A stretch of DNA of 64,000 nucleotides from Inia geoffrensis (lineage: Eukaryota; Chordata; Mammalia; Artiodactyla; Iniidae). The translations under genes were made by a program, and so were the position numbers. Positions 45,678-58,360 of this stretch are shown piece after piece. Below the pieces are notes generated by a model. It saw nothing but the letters and a program-made list of their open reading frames with translations. It was not told the DNA's origin and made no database searches. The stretch covers positions 91,905,001 to 91,969,000 of the forward strand of contig CM070903.1 in assembly GCA_036417435.1 (NCBI GenBank), read 5' to 3'. How positions within the stretch are numbered: position 1 is the stretch's first letter; each line of letters starts with the position of its first letter.

Positions 45678-47400
45678 GAAGGCAAAAATGAAGCAGCAAC
45701 TGTCAGAAGGTCATTGTGGTCAAACATGCTGCTGTACAGCCTCAGGGGAGCCTGGTCATCAGTCCCAGCTTGTCCTGCATCTCCACTCTGTGTACAGCTA
45801 CTCTTCCTGACTTGTAGCTCTGATGACTAATAGGAGCCCTAATCTCAATCCTTTGACTGAGATTCACACAGGTGTTAGCTACCCAGGGACAACAGCTTCT
45901 CATAGACCTCTTCAGTGCTCTCCCATTATGGTTCCATTGTGGTTGATGAACATGCTTGGCTTATCAGCTTTTTCCTGAAAGTTCTTATTTGTTCAACTAT
46001 GCAGTGCTTCATGGAGTACTAGCCAGTGACTCTTTCTCTGCTCCTTCTAAGGTCCGTTTCAGACTGTCTTTTCTCCAGCTCCTCCCAAACTTCTATAAAG
46101 TTTAATTCTATAATATCTTATTTCTGTAATACTCATACTGGCTCTCCTTCCTTGACTGATACAGATACTGGTAGTAAAAGGGGGCTTGATTGGTTTCTTT
46201 AGGACAATTTGAAGAAAGAAAATGATAATTTATGAGTTCAGAACTTTAAATATCCACCCAAGGACTGCATAAGTAATCAGAAAGGGTTTAGGACCTTCCT
46301 GAAATCAACACCACACATAGACCAGAGCAACTGGGGCTCTTCCCTTGGGCCTTGCCTCTCAGGTGGTCCACACATTGGCATGCCTTAGTTAAAAATTTCT
46401 GGCTTTCCCCAGCATACAATTATCCTATGTGGGTTCCAGGTACTAGATGTACCTACCACAATTTTTTCTAAGTACTCCTTGAGTTTTAGGATGTCTGGGA
46501 CTGTCTAGGACTGAGAGGGCTATGCAGGCAGAGAACCCCAAACCAAAACCAGATTCTTCATGGGTCCTAATTCTGGTTTTTACTCTTTGGGATGATGACC
46601 AAACCTTTACTTCATGTATGGGGTCAACCTGAAACCCTGTATCTGGGCTTCTGTTCCAGAAAGGTAATCTCATCACTTCCACTGGCTGGAACAGTAGTTA
46701 ATTTACAGTTCACTGTTTTGCATAAAACTGCACCACCAGAATGGCGTTGACATGCTGATTTTGTATTACACTCACTCATGTTGGACACAGGACAAATTCA
46801 GGGCTCTGGGATATCCACATTCCTTCACTGACCCTTGCTTGGGATTAGCCACATCTCTAGGTTCATACATCAACTCTCACCAGTGCATATACTGGCTACA
46901 GTGCTGTCTTTTGTCTGTATCACTGAGAGTAGCGGTGATAGTAGCAGGTATCCTTATTCCTGTGCATTTTCAACACTGACACTCAACATGGTCACCCTAC
47001 CCTTCCACAGGTTCTACACCACATAAAGGATTTTTTCAGGGGTAGTTATGCCTATAATCTTCACAGATTATCAAGACTATTGTCCTGCAGTGCCAAGGGG
47101 CTTTCTGATTGATATCCTTTGTTGCCTCCAGTTGATGTTGCTCTGTCATATTCTCCTAGATCAGTCTTAAAGACTAACAGATAAGGGACAAAAATTCTTC
47201 ATATGAATGGAATTCTTCTTCTCAGTGCACTCAGAGGAACTTGCCTATCCTCCTTGCTGATATCAGTTTGTGAAAGGCAAAAAATATCCTAGGAATACAA
47301 TGATCATGACCCAAAGAGTTCTTGAGAAGATATAGTTGGATGATAAGCTGTTCTATGTTTTTGCTGTAATATTCCAAATGGTAAATTTAATGAGACCAAA
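45678..47400. other. Unassigned, less AT-rich DNA, possibly an old LTR/ERV relic
   Basis: This 1.7 kb is less AT-rich than its surroundings. It has no long frame (79 codons - strand at 46443-46682; 75 codons + strand at 46752-46979, neither with a motif). The end of one stretch (TCTGTAATACTCATACTGGC, then CTTGACTGATACAGATACTG) resembles an LTR 3' end, but I cannot name a family. It may be an old repeat. Confidence 0.35.
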
Positions 47401-49493
47401 TATTAAATTATCATTTTCCTGCATACTCTGGTTGAGACTTGCATTTGTGGTCATCATAAACAAAACATAGCATCAGTTTTGGGAGAGTCCCTGGAAGCCG
47501 GTATTCATGGACAACAGCAGGAGTGTTCCAGTATCATGAGTAACAATGTAACAAGCATTAAATAAATGGTAATATGTAATTGAAGAAACAACAAGTTCAA
47601 TATTTTTTCAATGAAAATAGATTTTGATGAGCCATGGCATTGTGAGTCCATTTAGTATTTTTAATATTGATGATCATAGTTGTAATTACCAAGACTGATT
47701 TTTTTTTGTAACGACCATTCTACTTATTTCCAAAAAAGCCATTTTCCATCTGAAAAATATAAAATTATTTCTTAAAATTAAAGGACAAAAAACTAAATAT
47801 CTTTAATAGATATCAAATTTTTAAATCAAAATTATTTAATTGCAACAGAAATATTCACTTTTTAATGAAATTTAATTAAATGTTAATTATTTTCATAAAT
47901 ATAAAACTATTCACAATTTTGGCACTCAGTGTCTAGCAAGTTGCCAATATAAAGAATTCATATTGGTCTTGCAAATATTAAAGTTAGACCAAAATATATA
48001 CAAATGTATCAGTAATATGAATTAATATGAAAAATATTTCACAGTCACAAATATTATAAGTACCTCCAGAACCACAAGTTGAAACACAAAGCAAAGCAAG
48101 AAAAAGGACACTTGGCAATGTACTTTATTATCTAAGATTCTATAACATTCATGATATCTGAGAGGAAGGATTGATATAATAATTATTTTTTTCTTTTCTG
48201 TTACCTAACTGATTCTATAGCTCAGATCCTTGCCTCACTTCAACAAAGCGTCTGTTGCTCTTTGACAGACACAAATTTCACTGTGTTTAGTCATTCAGAT
48301 GTGACTTTTCTTTTCAGAGCACAGGACAGAAGATATGTTGAAATTTTCTATGACCTAATAGTTAATACTTAGCAGGATAGGTGGGTACTCTAATGTGTGG
48401 AATCCTTTGAAGTATGGGATCATAGGCTCAGTTCTAAGAGTTGGCTCTTTAAATGATTTTAGCTTTCCTGAATTATTTGGTGTTAAAGTGCTGTCTGGTC
48501 AGGCTTGGAGTTGACACAGTGTAGATTTAATTGTCTTGTTCAGTAGCACAGATTGACATCCCAGGTGCAGTCTCTCTATTTATAGGAAATAGAAACATAT
48601 GACACTAGGAGTGAGTATTTTCCTTGTAAATTCTTATTTGGTGTTTTAAGTTGCTAAGGGCAAAATCCTGTATCTCTAATGCTGATGGTCTGAGTGTATT
48701 ATGAGTTTGTGTTTTACCAATTCATAATCCATCTCCCTCTTAGGTCTTCAGAATTTGTTGGGGGTCCAATCAACTCCATTATTCTGATATCTATTAGTCC
48801 ATTGCTGATTCTGACCATACTCCATAGATCATAGAGAGAGAGAGGCAGACATAGATATATACATATATCCAGGTGTATACGTACACATATATGTATATAA
48901 ATATATACACATATTTCTGTAACTGTAAGACATTTGGCCTGAAACGTATTAAATATGATGATTTCAGATTGCAGTTTCATGTCATTCCCTTAATCTGCTT
49001 TAATAATTGGCTTACCATATGCAAGATTTCATTTGAAGTAAAAGTTTTAAAGTTATAAAAAGTTCCAGAAAGCAAGATATCTATTTTATGGATGTGTTAT
49101 TTACCCTGCTGGGAAAGTTTTGATTATTTTATGAAGAGCCTTCTCCAGTAGAGCTTACATTTTGAAAATTTATGATGGAGTTTCACCATCTACAAACTTT
49201 CCCAGATTTTGGTTAAATTAAGAGGCCTTCCTAGAGAGGTTTATCATAAAAGCTGCATACAAGGCTATTTTACAACCTTGCCAGGTACAGTAAAGAGACA
49301 CAAAATTTCTGTGGTGTGGAAGCAGGAATGCTTTCACTGAGCTATAGATCCCATAGTGAAGTTTAGGTCTATGAATAAGTTCCCCAATGTCTTAATTTTA
49401 GATGGTATAGGAGCTGTGAAAAACATTTTGAAACTTTTATGAACACTCTTGAACACAATGTACTTCTATTAAGACCAGACTTCTTTACAACTT
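47401..49493. other. Unique AT-rich DNA
   Basis: No gene recognised. A short GAGA/TATA low-complexity stretch lies at 48,832-48,912. The rest has no repeat I can name. Confidence 0.5.
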
Positions 49494-49501
49494 TAAGACT
49501 G

Positions 49502-49680
49502 GACACAGTTGTAGAGAACAAACATATGGACACCAAGGGGGGAAAGTGGCAGGGTGGTGGGGGTGGTGGTGTGATGAATTGGACGATTGGGATTGACATG
49601 TATACACTGATGTGTATAAAATGGATGACTAATGAGAACGTGCTGTATAAAAAAATAAATACAATAAAAATTTTTAAAAA
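49502..49680 (+). mobile_element. 178-bp 5'-truncated L1 3'UTR insertion
   Basis: GACACAGTTGTAGAGAACAA, the G-rich 3'UTR tract (GGTGGTGGGGGTGGTGG), then GTGCTGTATAAAAAAATAAA and the A-tail. Flanked by AAGACTG at 49495-49501 and 49681-49687, a 7-bp duplication directly abutting the truncation point and the tail. It contains only 3'UTR. Confidence 0.92.
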
Positions 49681-49844
49681 AAGACTGAATGTCATTTTTT
49701 AATAAGTGAAGCCAGAAAATCAATATGAAGCTCTTCAAAATGCCTAGAAGCAGCTGATCTAAGCAGAATGTGCTCACTTTCTAAAATGGATTCTGCATTT
49801 AATTGTTTGATCCTACTTAACCTGCTTCCTACTTCTATTGTCTT

Positions 49845-50026
49845 AATCTTTGTTAGTTTCAGTTTCCTAATCTCTATAATGGGTTTTTAAATAAGACTTA
49901 CTGCATATAATTGTTGTAATGAGTGATATAATGCATGTTAGCTGATTAATTAGATGGTGCATATAAAGTCAAAATCATATTACCTAGCACATGGTGAGTG
50001 CTTAATGAATATTGTTTTTCAGTTAT
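49845..50026 (+). repeat. MIR SINE relic
   Basis: TAGTTTCAGTTTCCTAATCT, CTATAATGGG, TTGTTGTAATGAGTGATATA and CACATGGTGAGTGCTTAATG follow the full 3' order of MIR on the + strand. Its end is the insertion site of the next CHR SINE. Confidence 0.82.
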
Positions 50027-50037
50027 TGGAAGTTTTT

Positions 50038-50246
50038 TTTTTTTTTTTTTCCTTGCTGTACGTGGGCCTCTCACTCTTGTGGCCTCTCCCGTTGCGGAGC
50101 ACAGGCTCCAGACACGCAGGCTCAGTGGCCATGGCTCACGGGCCCAGTCGCTCTGTGGCATGTGGGATCTTCCCAGACCAGGGCACAAACCCATGTCGCC
50201 TGCATTGGCAGGCAGACTCTCAACCACTGTGCCACCAGGGAAGCCC
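50038..50246 (-). mobile_element. CHR-type SINE next to MIR end
   Basis: T run then CTGTACGTGGGCCTC through GTGCCACCAGGGAAGCCC on the - strand. TGGAAGTTTTT (50027-50037) and TGGAACTTTTT (50247-50257) flank it, 10 of 11 identical. Confidence 0.95.
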
Positions 50247-50257
50247 TGGAACTTTTT

Positions 50258-50915
50258 AAAGATAGTATGTGCAAAGCACTGGTGAATAGCTGTGTAGTTT
50301 ACCATACTATCTCATTATCTCATTTTTTAAACATCTTTATGAACATGAACTTGATGGATGAAAAATGGCATGAAATGCACATGTTGCAGACACAATGGTG
50401 AAATTGACCTCTAATTTTTCTTATGACCACAAGATACCATAAAAATTTAATTTATAATGCAGAAATGTTAGTTGCTACATTCAGTTCACCAAAGAAAGAA
50501 TTTATATCCAGGAAAGGGCAAGGTAAGAAACATAGATATTAACTATTTATATACTAAAGTCTGATACATAAAAAGGGTGTCATCCAATTTAGGTTGTCTG
50601 ATCTATAATACATAGAAAATGTGTCCATATATATATAAAAGGAAAAGATTTTTAAAAGATAAGAAAAATTTTAAAAGGAAAGATTTAGTCAGTCTTAGTA
50701 TATCATTCAAAATAATGTTTTAAATTACATACATTCAAATTGGTGTGTTTGAGAAAGAGGGGAGTAGGGAGAGAAGAGTTGGAGATAAAAAGAGAGAAAG
50801 CACATGTAGTCTAGGTCCTAACTACATTTTTTGTTACAACTAGATAGCCTCCTAACAAAATAGCTTCCAGCTGTAACAATAAGATCCTGTTTGCTTGTTT
50901 TATTGGTGCAAACAG
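50258..50915. other. Unique non-coding DNA
   Basis: AT-rich; no gene or repeat recognised. Confidence 0.5.
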
Positions 50916-50919
50916 TCAT

Positions 50920-51110
50920 TCAAACTCTTCTTTAAAAACTATTAACCTTACAAAGTTATTATTCCCATCATACTACAAAGGATACAAAGGCTCAAGAAAG
51001 AAATTATCTAGTGATACATGGATTATATATGGAGCAACCAGTATTCAAACTGAAATCTATTTGAAAATCCATGTTCTTTCCATAGCATTATGCTGCCTTT
51101 CCTGGAAAGT
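50920..51110 (-). repeat. MIR SINE relic
   Basis: GGCTCAAGAAAGAAATTATC, then GTATTCAAACTGAAATCTAT, CCATGTTCTTTCCATAGCAT and TATGCTGCCT: the tRNA-side half of MIR on the - strand. Confidence 0.8.
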
Positions 51111-51369
51111 GAGCACCATCTGGGCAAATACCACACTTCAATTTGTGTTTTTCTTTGTTTCATTGGCACCTAAGACAGTGCTTTAACAAATTACATATAC
51201 TCATTTGGAGTTTTGTTGAAAGAAAAAAATAAGTGAAACAATGAAGAATTTCACTGGCAAAAACCTCACTGCTTAAATGGCATTTAATTCCATGTTCATA
51301 TAGTTCTAAATGTTCAAAAATTTCTGACACTGGATAATGCACTAAAGTAAATTAGTACTACAGAATTTC

Positions 51370-51465
51370 TTTTTTGTTCCCTGAGGGTGGAAAACATGTC
51401 TTATTTTCTTTGTTTCTACAACCATAGTGACTGGAATTTCAGTGAATGTTTCTTGAGTTAATGAA
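51370..51465 (+). repeat. L2 3'-end relic
   Basis: TCCCTGAGGGTGGAAAACAT GTCTTATTTTC, then AGTGAATGTTTCTTGAGTTA ATGAA, matches the LINE-2 3' end pattern including its TGAATGAA-like terminus. Another short L2-like piece may lie at 51,125-51,220. Confidence 0.65.
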
Positions 51466-54400
51466 AAGATTTATATGTGGGTTAAATAGAGAGCCAAGTA
51501 GGCACAATGAGGAGCATTTGGGACATTGCATAGATATTTTTTGGATGCAAATGTGCAGCATATGTTACTACTTATAATGCAGAAAGCCTTAACTTAATTG
51601 TATATTAACAACCACTAATAAAAATAGGCGAAAGTTATGTACTGCTTCATGTCCATTAGTAAAAATAAAATGTATCCTCTTTCTATTTTTAGTTCTATTC
51701 ACTATATTGCAATTTATTCAGATAATAAGATCTTCACCTAAGGTAGTTGCCATATATAAGTGGTGTTTAAATGATCAAAGAATTAAACTGAAGAAGAAAT
51801 ATAGAAAAACAGGGACAGTTTATCTTTTTATCAAGATCATTACAATCACTAATTTGATGTGATACGTGATCTTAATAAGACTAGTAGCCTACAGTTAAAT
51901 AATGAGACATTTAGGCTACAAGCAAAAATGTAGGTATAGGGAAAATCCATAAGTGTATTTATTTATTGTTGAAACCTCACTTATAATTTAAATTGAACCA
52001 TATGAGACTATGATACACCGTCATTTTTTTACCTATAAAAACAGCAATTCCATATGGTTGTACAGAAAAAGAAGGGCATTTTGTTGTTGTTGTTACTTAA
52101 TCTCCTAGGTTTAGAGCTGTAAAAGTGGGGCCTAAATTTTGTTGTCGGGATTAAAGGACTGTTGGAGCAAAGTGAAAATTCAATAAACAGCAGCTGCTAT
52201 TTTTATTAATAATAAATTAGAACTTTAGCTATCATGTTGTCAGAAGAATACTGATGTTAGAACTAGCCTCCTAGTATTGATCTTTTTCTAAAATATACAT
52301 TATGCCAATGCTGTTCTTCAGATGTTCTGAATATGAACTAATCCAGGAAGAGGAGAGTGTAGACCTTACCAAAGGTTTAGTGTTTGACTTTCTTTTCTAA
52401 ATGTCACAAACACACACACAAAAAGATTTCCTCAGGAAAATTTTTGAGAAGAAGCCCAAGAGATTTCTTACTCAATTCTTTGCTAAACAAAACTTCCAGA
52501 CCTTTCAAAATCCATTTCAGATGTACTCCCAAGGAGCACGATTGTATGATCTGCACCTTGAATGGGTTATAAGCCATGCTGACCTATATTGTGTATGCTG
52601 AGCATGGATCTTTCCAGGATGTCAACAGAAGTTTTATACATAACACAGGTTCAGAATGTGCAAGCAAAATCTGCATAGTAGACAAGTAAAATGGATTTAT
52701 TATTTTAAATAATGCCAGTGCCTCTAATTTTTCACGTGTCAAGAAAATAAAATAATACAGGCAGTATGAAGTACATTTCTGCAAATACATTAAACTGAAA
52801 ATCAGTTATGAAGTCCAATTATATAAGAAAAAATTTCAGGTTGGAAATAAGTAAAAATGCCCTTGACCTGATTAAACCATCATCAGTATAATAATTTAGT
52901 TTGCTACTTGTCCCTCTGTTTTTCTCTCTTTATGTACCAAGAATATCACCCAGCAGTATATTCTGTGTTTATTTGCCAAGCACTGATTTATATATGTCAC
53001 CCTTTACCCATATATTTTTTTCCTTTTCCTTACAAAACTTCTGTTATTTTTTTCCCTCAGGACTGGGTTCTACGTAGCATGTGGAAGATACCAAACACAA
53101 ACCCCTCTCTTGGCATCTGGCTCTACTCTGCCAAAGAAAGTTGTACTGAGAATTATTTTTAATTTCTTTCTTTTACTCTTCAATTGGTTATTTCCAAAAT
53201 GTCAGCCTTTCCCTCCAAACCATGTCCTTAATGGCTGTCAGCTTCTGAAAAACAAAAGGTGGGAAGGGTACTTAATACCCCAGTTACCTGCAAGATCCCC
53301 AAGGCCAGACAGGATCAGGCTTCAGTGTCTCAAACTTTCAGTATGGAATGGCAGCTCTGTTGCCTGGGTCACTTGCTAAGTACAGAAAAGAAAAAAAAGA
53401 AAAAGTACTTGAATAGTTCCATGGCACAAGGAAGCAAAGCTGTCAAGTACAGTCAGAACTGAAAACAACATTTTGCAGAACAAGAAATCACTGCTTGAAA
53501 ATAAGACACATGGCTGTAGGCAGGTGACGCAGCTGGGTGGTGAGCTGTGTTCACCCACAAACTGGAATTACCTGTATGCCAGACGGGCCAAGGCCATTTC
53601 ATGCTTAGTCAAGGAAACTGGGGCCAGAAGGAACACAAAAGGAAAAATTTCAGAAGCCTTAAGAGTCATAAAATACTTTAAGCATGAAAGCAATTTTAGT
53701 TTTTCCAGAGATATCTACATTTTAACCACATTTACATGTATTATGTAAACCTTAATTGAAGGAGCTTTTGAGTTAATCCATTATCATGCCTTGTCACTAG
53801 GGTAGGAATCTGAACAAGGAGACAGAACTGTTAAATTAACCTAAAACCAGATTGTCAGTTCTGTGAGGTACAAGCTTCATTTACTTGATCTATGAGAATG
53901 ATTATATGTTAGAACAGATGGGGGCCTGAGGGACTCTGGACTCCAATCCTATCACTTTGGTTTTTTTGTTTTTTTGTTTTTTTTTGAAGAAGACAAAATG
54001 GAGAACTAGACTTGAAGTGACAGGGCAGGAAACACACTGAAATTCCTGCCCTAAGGATAGTGTCCACAGCCACTTTCATGCCTGTAGTCAAGTGTTAAAC
54101 TTCAGCCTTCCATATAGTTTCTGTTTGCTATTCTGTTTGATATTTTAAGACTCATATGTAGAGAAATCTTGCTTATAGTTAATATATCACATTATAAATA
54201 TATGTAGGTATATATTATAATTGTATGTAGTTATATGACATATATAATTACTATTTTTATATAATGTGCTTTGGGGTTTTTAAGATCTATCTACATACAC
54301 ACATGTAGGTATATATGTGTGTGCCTGCATGTGTGTGTATAGGTCATAAGGGTTCCCAAGACACTTTCAGGGGGTCCATGAGGTCTTTCTGTTTCCAACC

Positions 54401-57085
54401 TCACATCTGTGTGAGGCTAGATTTCCTCCTTGTACATCAACTAAGAAAACATACAGAACAGATTGAATTCAGAAGCAGGTATGAGAATCCAAAGAGATTT
54501 GCAAAAATGTAAAACCGTGCCACTCTCCTTACTAAATATGTTATTTTTGAAATTATTTTTTTATAGAAATATACTAGTTATGTCAACATGCAGTGGATTT
54601 TTATTGTTTTAAATAAATAAGTAAATATTTTAAGCTGTTTTAATATCTAATATGATAACCATCAATAGGTATAAACCATATGAACAAAATATCTTTGAGA
54701 TCCTCAGTAATTTGTAACAATATAAAGAGGTCCTGAGAACAAACATTTTGGGACCCTCTGGGCTAAACAATCATCCATAAAGTGACTTAGAGCGAGAGCT
54801 CTGGGCAAGAGAAGGTCTTACACTGAATAGTGACTGGTTACCCATTAATTCCTGGTTTTGGAGGATTTGAGAGAGGCCATCTAACAATACAGAATACAGA
54901 AGACTGAGGTCCATACAGAGAAGGAGTAAATGAAGGCCAGGAGGCAATAAAGACACCAGAAATGCACCAAGGGTATGAGTAGAAAATAGACTAGAAGGAG
55001 AGCAGGCCCGGAAGTAGCACCAGCACAGACAGGTCCCTGGGTCAGTGAGTAGCAGCCACACCCTTCCCATCATGGGGTTACTGGAAGAGTTAAAATGGCC
55101 TGCTATGTTCCCTCGAGACAATCCCGTTTACAGAGATGCCTGAGTGTGTGGCCACTGACACTGTCTCCGGCTCTTCCTTATTTTCTTATGTATCTGCAAA
55201 CTCAAGGAAGACTTAAAGAAAGCAAATCATAAATGCCACTTTATTTTTATGTCCCACTGATTTTTGTACCTGCTTTGGGGGAACAGTCATTACAAAGGCA
55301 GTTCCATGAATTTTCTGATCACTCTTGAGTAAGAGAAAATCTTATAACCACTTTAAACTGCAAACATAGTTTCAATGACATAGCTGACAAAGATTAAAAA
55401 AACCTAGTTACATGTAATAACCAGAACTCCAACTAGATCTAAAGTTAAACCACTTTCTCCATCCCTTGCTCGCCAATTTGAGACATGCTTAGAACTAGCT
55501 TCTTGCAGTGAGACAGGTGTTGGGCTGTTTCTCTCCTTACCCACCCATCATGGTGCCTCCTTGCCTTGCATGTAAATACTTGCCTCTTATCTCTCCATTG
55601 CTTCCATTGCTGTAGCAGGGGTCCCAGTGTCAAGGGATATTATCTTCTCTGGACCTGGCAAATATTGACAGCTGATTCACATGGAGGCACTTTTGTGGAT
55701 TTGCTGGAGATTTTCTGGCTGAGTCTATGACTTTTTTTATATACACGGGACATCTTAAATTGGCCACACCATTCCTTTCTCAACCTCTGCTCCCAGGGGT
55801 CTATCCCAAAGCTGACTGAGGTCCCTGGGGTTACTTCAGACTGAAATTTCCACCACAGTTTACATGTCTATTCCCCTGTCATCAAAGTACAATTATAACC
55901 TGCTATGACAGAAGCCTTCAGATGTTATGTGTGTGTGTATATGGGTGAGGAGGCTAAAATTGCAATGGCTCCTTCCAAAGAAATCCTTTCTACTTTTTTG
56001 ACCTTTATGTACTGTTGCTAATAGTAATAGGGTTCAAAGTCATCTAACTAGCTTCTGGCTATCTAATTCAAAACTTTGCTTTTGATAAGCACCTCCTTCG
56101 GAATGAAGCATCTATTATAGATTGATGTCTTAGTTGAAACTTTCCAATTTAAGGCCCTGTTTCACATCCTGATAATGAGCTCCCTTTAATTGAAGAAATC
56201 TGCTTTCCTTTGCAACATGAGCGATCCTTTTAACGTTAAATGTCTTATGGCATTACATATAAGAAATACGCTTAGAATTATGACCCAATACACACATAAG
56301 CATAAATATTTATGGATTTACACACACACGCATGCACACACACACTCACACATCGTGAGTTTCTCAAAATCTTCTAATTCGAACTTTATTCTTATCACAC
56401 CTTTTCTTAACCCTTACTGTGATAATTCATTTCTCAACTCTTTCTTTTTCCTTTTAATAAAAATGTCTCTCTTTTATTCCTCTACACCGCGCCATTGTTT
56501 TGGCTTCAAACCACAGGAAAAAAATCAATTGGAAAAATTTTCCCATCTTGGACCAAATCATAGTTACCAATATAATAGAGGATTTTAGGGAGGAAATTAA
56601 TCTTTCCTTTTAGAGTTACGAGAAACCTTGTAGTCCAGGAGCCAGCCTGAAACAGCATTAAAGGAGTGGATATTGGGAGACATTATTTTGAAACCCATAA
56701 ATAACCTTTAAAATGATACAATTTCCATTTTTTTTTCAGAGTAGGGAAATGGAATTTAAGTCATCAAATTTTCTTAGCTAGCCTGAAACAATAGTTATTG
56801 TATATCTTAAACATCTAACTGAATTATTCTGTCTCCTATTCCCAGCCATCTAAATTCTGCTTAAGTATTTTGATAATATGTGAAAATGTTTTCTAGGGAG
56901 CAGGTAAAAGTCTTGTGTCCACTAATGCACCAAAATAAGTGACCCATGAAGGTTAGTATAAAGAAAAATCTTAGTAGCAAAGGACAAAAAATTCAGAAGG
57001 GAAGAAATTGGCACCCACCGAAGCCACTATTTTTACTTCATGATTACTCTACAGCTGATTCTGTTTATGTGTAAGTGTGGGCAAA
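51466..57085. other. Unique AT-rich DNA
   Basis: About 5.6 kb with no recognised gene. The longest open frame is 132 codons (56190-56588, + strand); it crosses a CA-repeat and shows no domain. Simple repeats: AT-rich at 54,170-54,260 and (CA)n-like at about 56,318-56,353. Frames at 52908-53162, 53110-53379 and 54771-55121 also lack motifs, and I see no flanking splice or promoter context that would support an exon. Confidence 0.55.
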
Positions 57086-57767
57086 CAAGAATTGATGTAT
57101 TGAGGCGGAGGGGAAGATGGCGGAAGAGTAAGACGCGGAGATCACCTTCCTCCCCACAGATACACCAGAAATACATCTACACGTGGAGCAACTCCTACAG
57201 GACTCCTACTAAATGCTGGCAGAAGACCTCAGACCTCCCAAAAGGCAAGAAACTCCCCACGTACCTGGGTAGGGCAAAAGAAAGAAGAATAAACAGAGAC
57301 AAAAGGATAGGGACGGGACCTGCACCAGTGGGAGGGAGCTGTGAAGGAGGAAATGTTCCCACACACTAGGAAGTCCTTTCGCGGGCGGAGAGCTTTGATG
57401 TATTGAGGCGGAGGGGAGCTTTGGAGCCGTGGAGGAGAGCATAGCAACAGGGGTGCGGAGGAAATAGCGGAGAGATTCCCGCACAGAGGATCGGTGCCGA
57501 CCGGCACTCACCAGCCCGAGAGGCATGTCTGCTCACCTGCCGGGGCCGGCGGGGCTGGGAGCTGAGGCTCAGGTTTCGGTTTCATCGGAGCGCAGGGAGA
57601 GGATTGGGGTTGGCAGCGTGAACACAGCCTGAAGGGGTTAGTGCACCACGGCTGGCCGGGAGGGAGTACGGGAAAAGGTCTGGAGCTGCCGAAGAGGCAA
57701 GAGACTTTTTCTTCCCTCTTTGTTAACTGGTGCGCGAAGAGAGGGGTTTTAGAGCGCTGCTTAAAGG

Positions 57768-57900
57768 AACTCCAGAGACCTGCGCGAGCCGCGGCTAAAA
57801 GCGCGGAGCCCAGAGACGGGCGCAGCCGCGGCTAAAAGCGCAGACTACAGAGACGGGTGCGCGTCGCGGCTAAAAGCACGGGCCCCCAGAGACGGGCGGG
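57768..57900 (+). repeat. 37-38 bp CpG-rich minisatellite in L1 5'UTR
   Basis: About 3.5 tandem copies of a unit built as CAGAGACGGGCGC...GCGGCTAAAAGC. The landmark GCGGCTAAAAGC occurs at 57791, 57828 and 57866 (periods 37 and 38). Each unit adds several CpGs. Confidence 0.92.
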
Positions 57901-58360
57901 AAACGCTAAGGCTGCTGCTGCCGCCACCAAGGGGCCCGTGTGCGAGCACAGGTCACTATCCACACCCCTCTTCTGGGAAGCCTGTGCAGCCTGCCACTGC
58001 CAGGTTCCCGGGATCCAGGGACAATTTCCCCGGGAGAACGCACGGCGGGCCTCAGGCTGGTGTAACGTCACGCCGGCCTCTGCCGCCACAGGCTCGCCCC
58101 GCACTCCACGCCCCTCCCACCCCCTGGCCTGAGTGACCCAGAGCCCCCGAATCAGCGACTCCTTTAACGCCGTCCTGTCTGAGCAAAACACAGACTCCAG
58201 CGACCTACACGCAAAGGCGGCACCAAATTCAAAGCTGAGCCCCTGGGAGCTGTGAGAACATAGAAGAGACAGGGAAATCTCTCCTAGCAGCCTCAGAAGC
58301 AGCGGATTAAAGCTCCACGATCAACTTGATGTACCCTGCATCTGTGGAATACATGAATAG

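Noticed and set aside
45321..45830. 169-codon open frame, among the longest outside L1
   Set aside because: Its central third is a CHR SINE read through, and the ends are unique DNA with no motif or start context.
56190..56588. 132-codon frame in unique DNA
   Set aside because: Contains a CA-repeat (THTHAHTHSH) and no conserved motif. Too weak to call a gene without splice or expression evidence.
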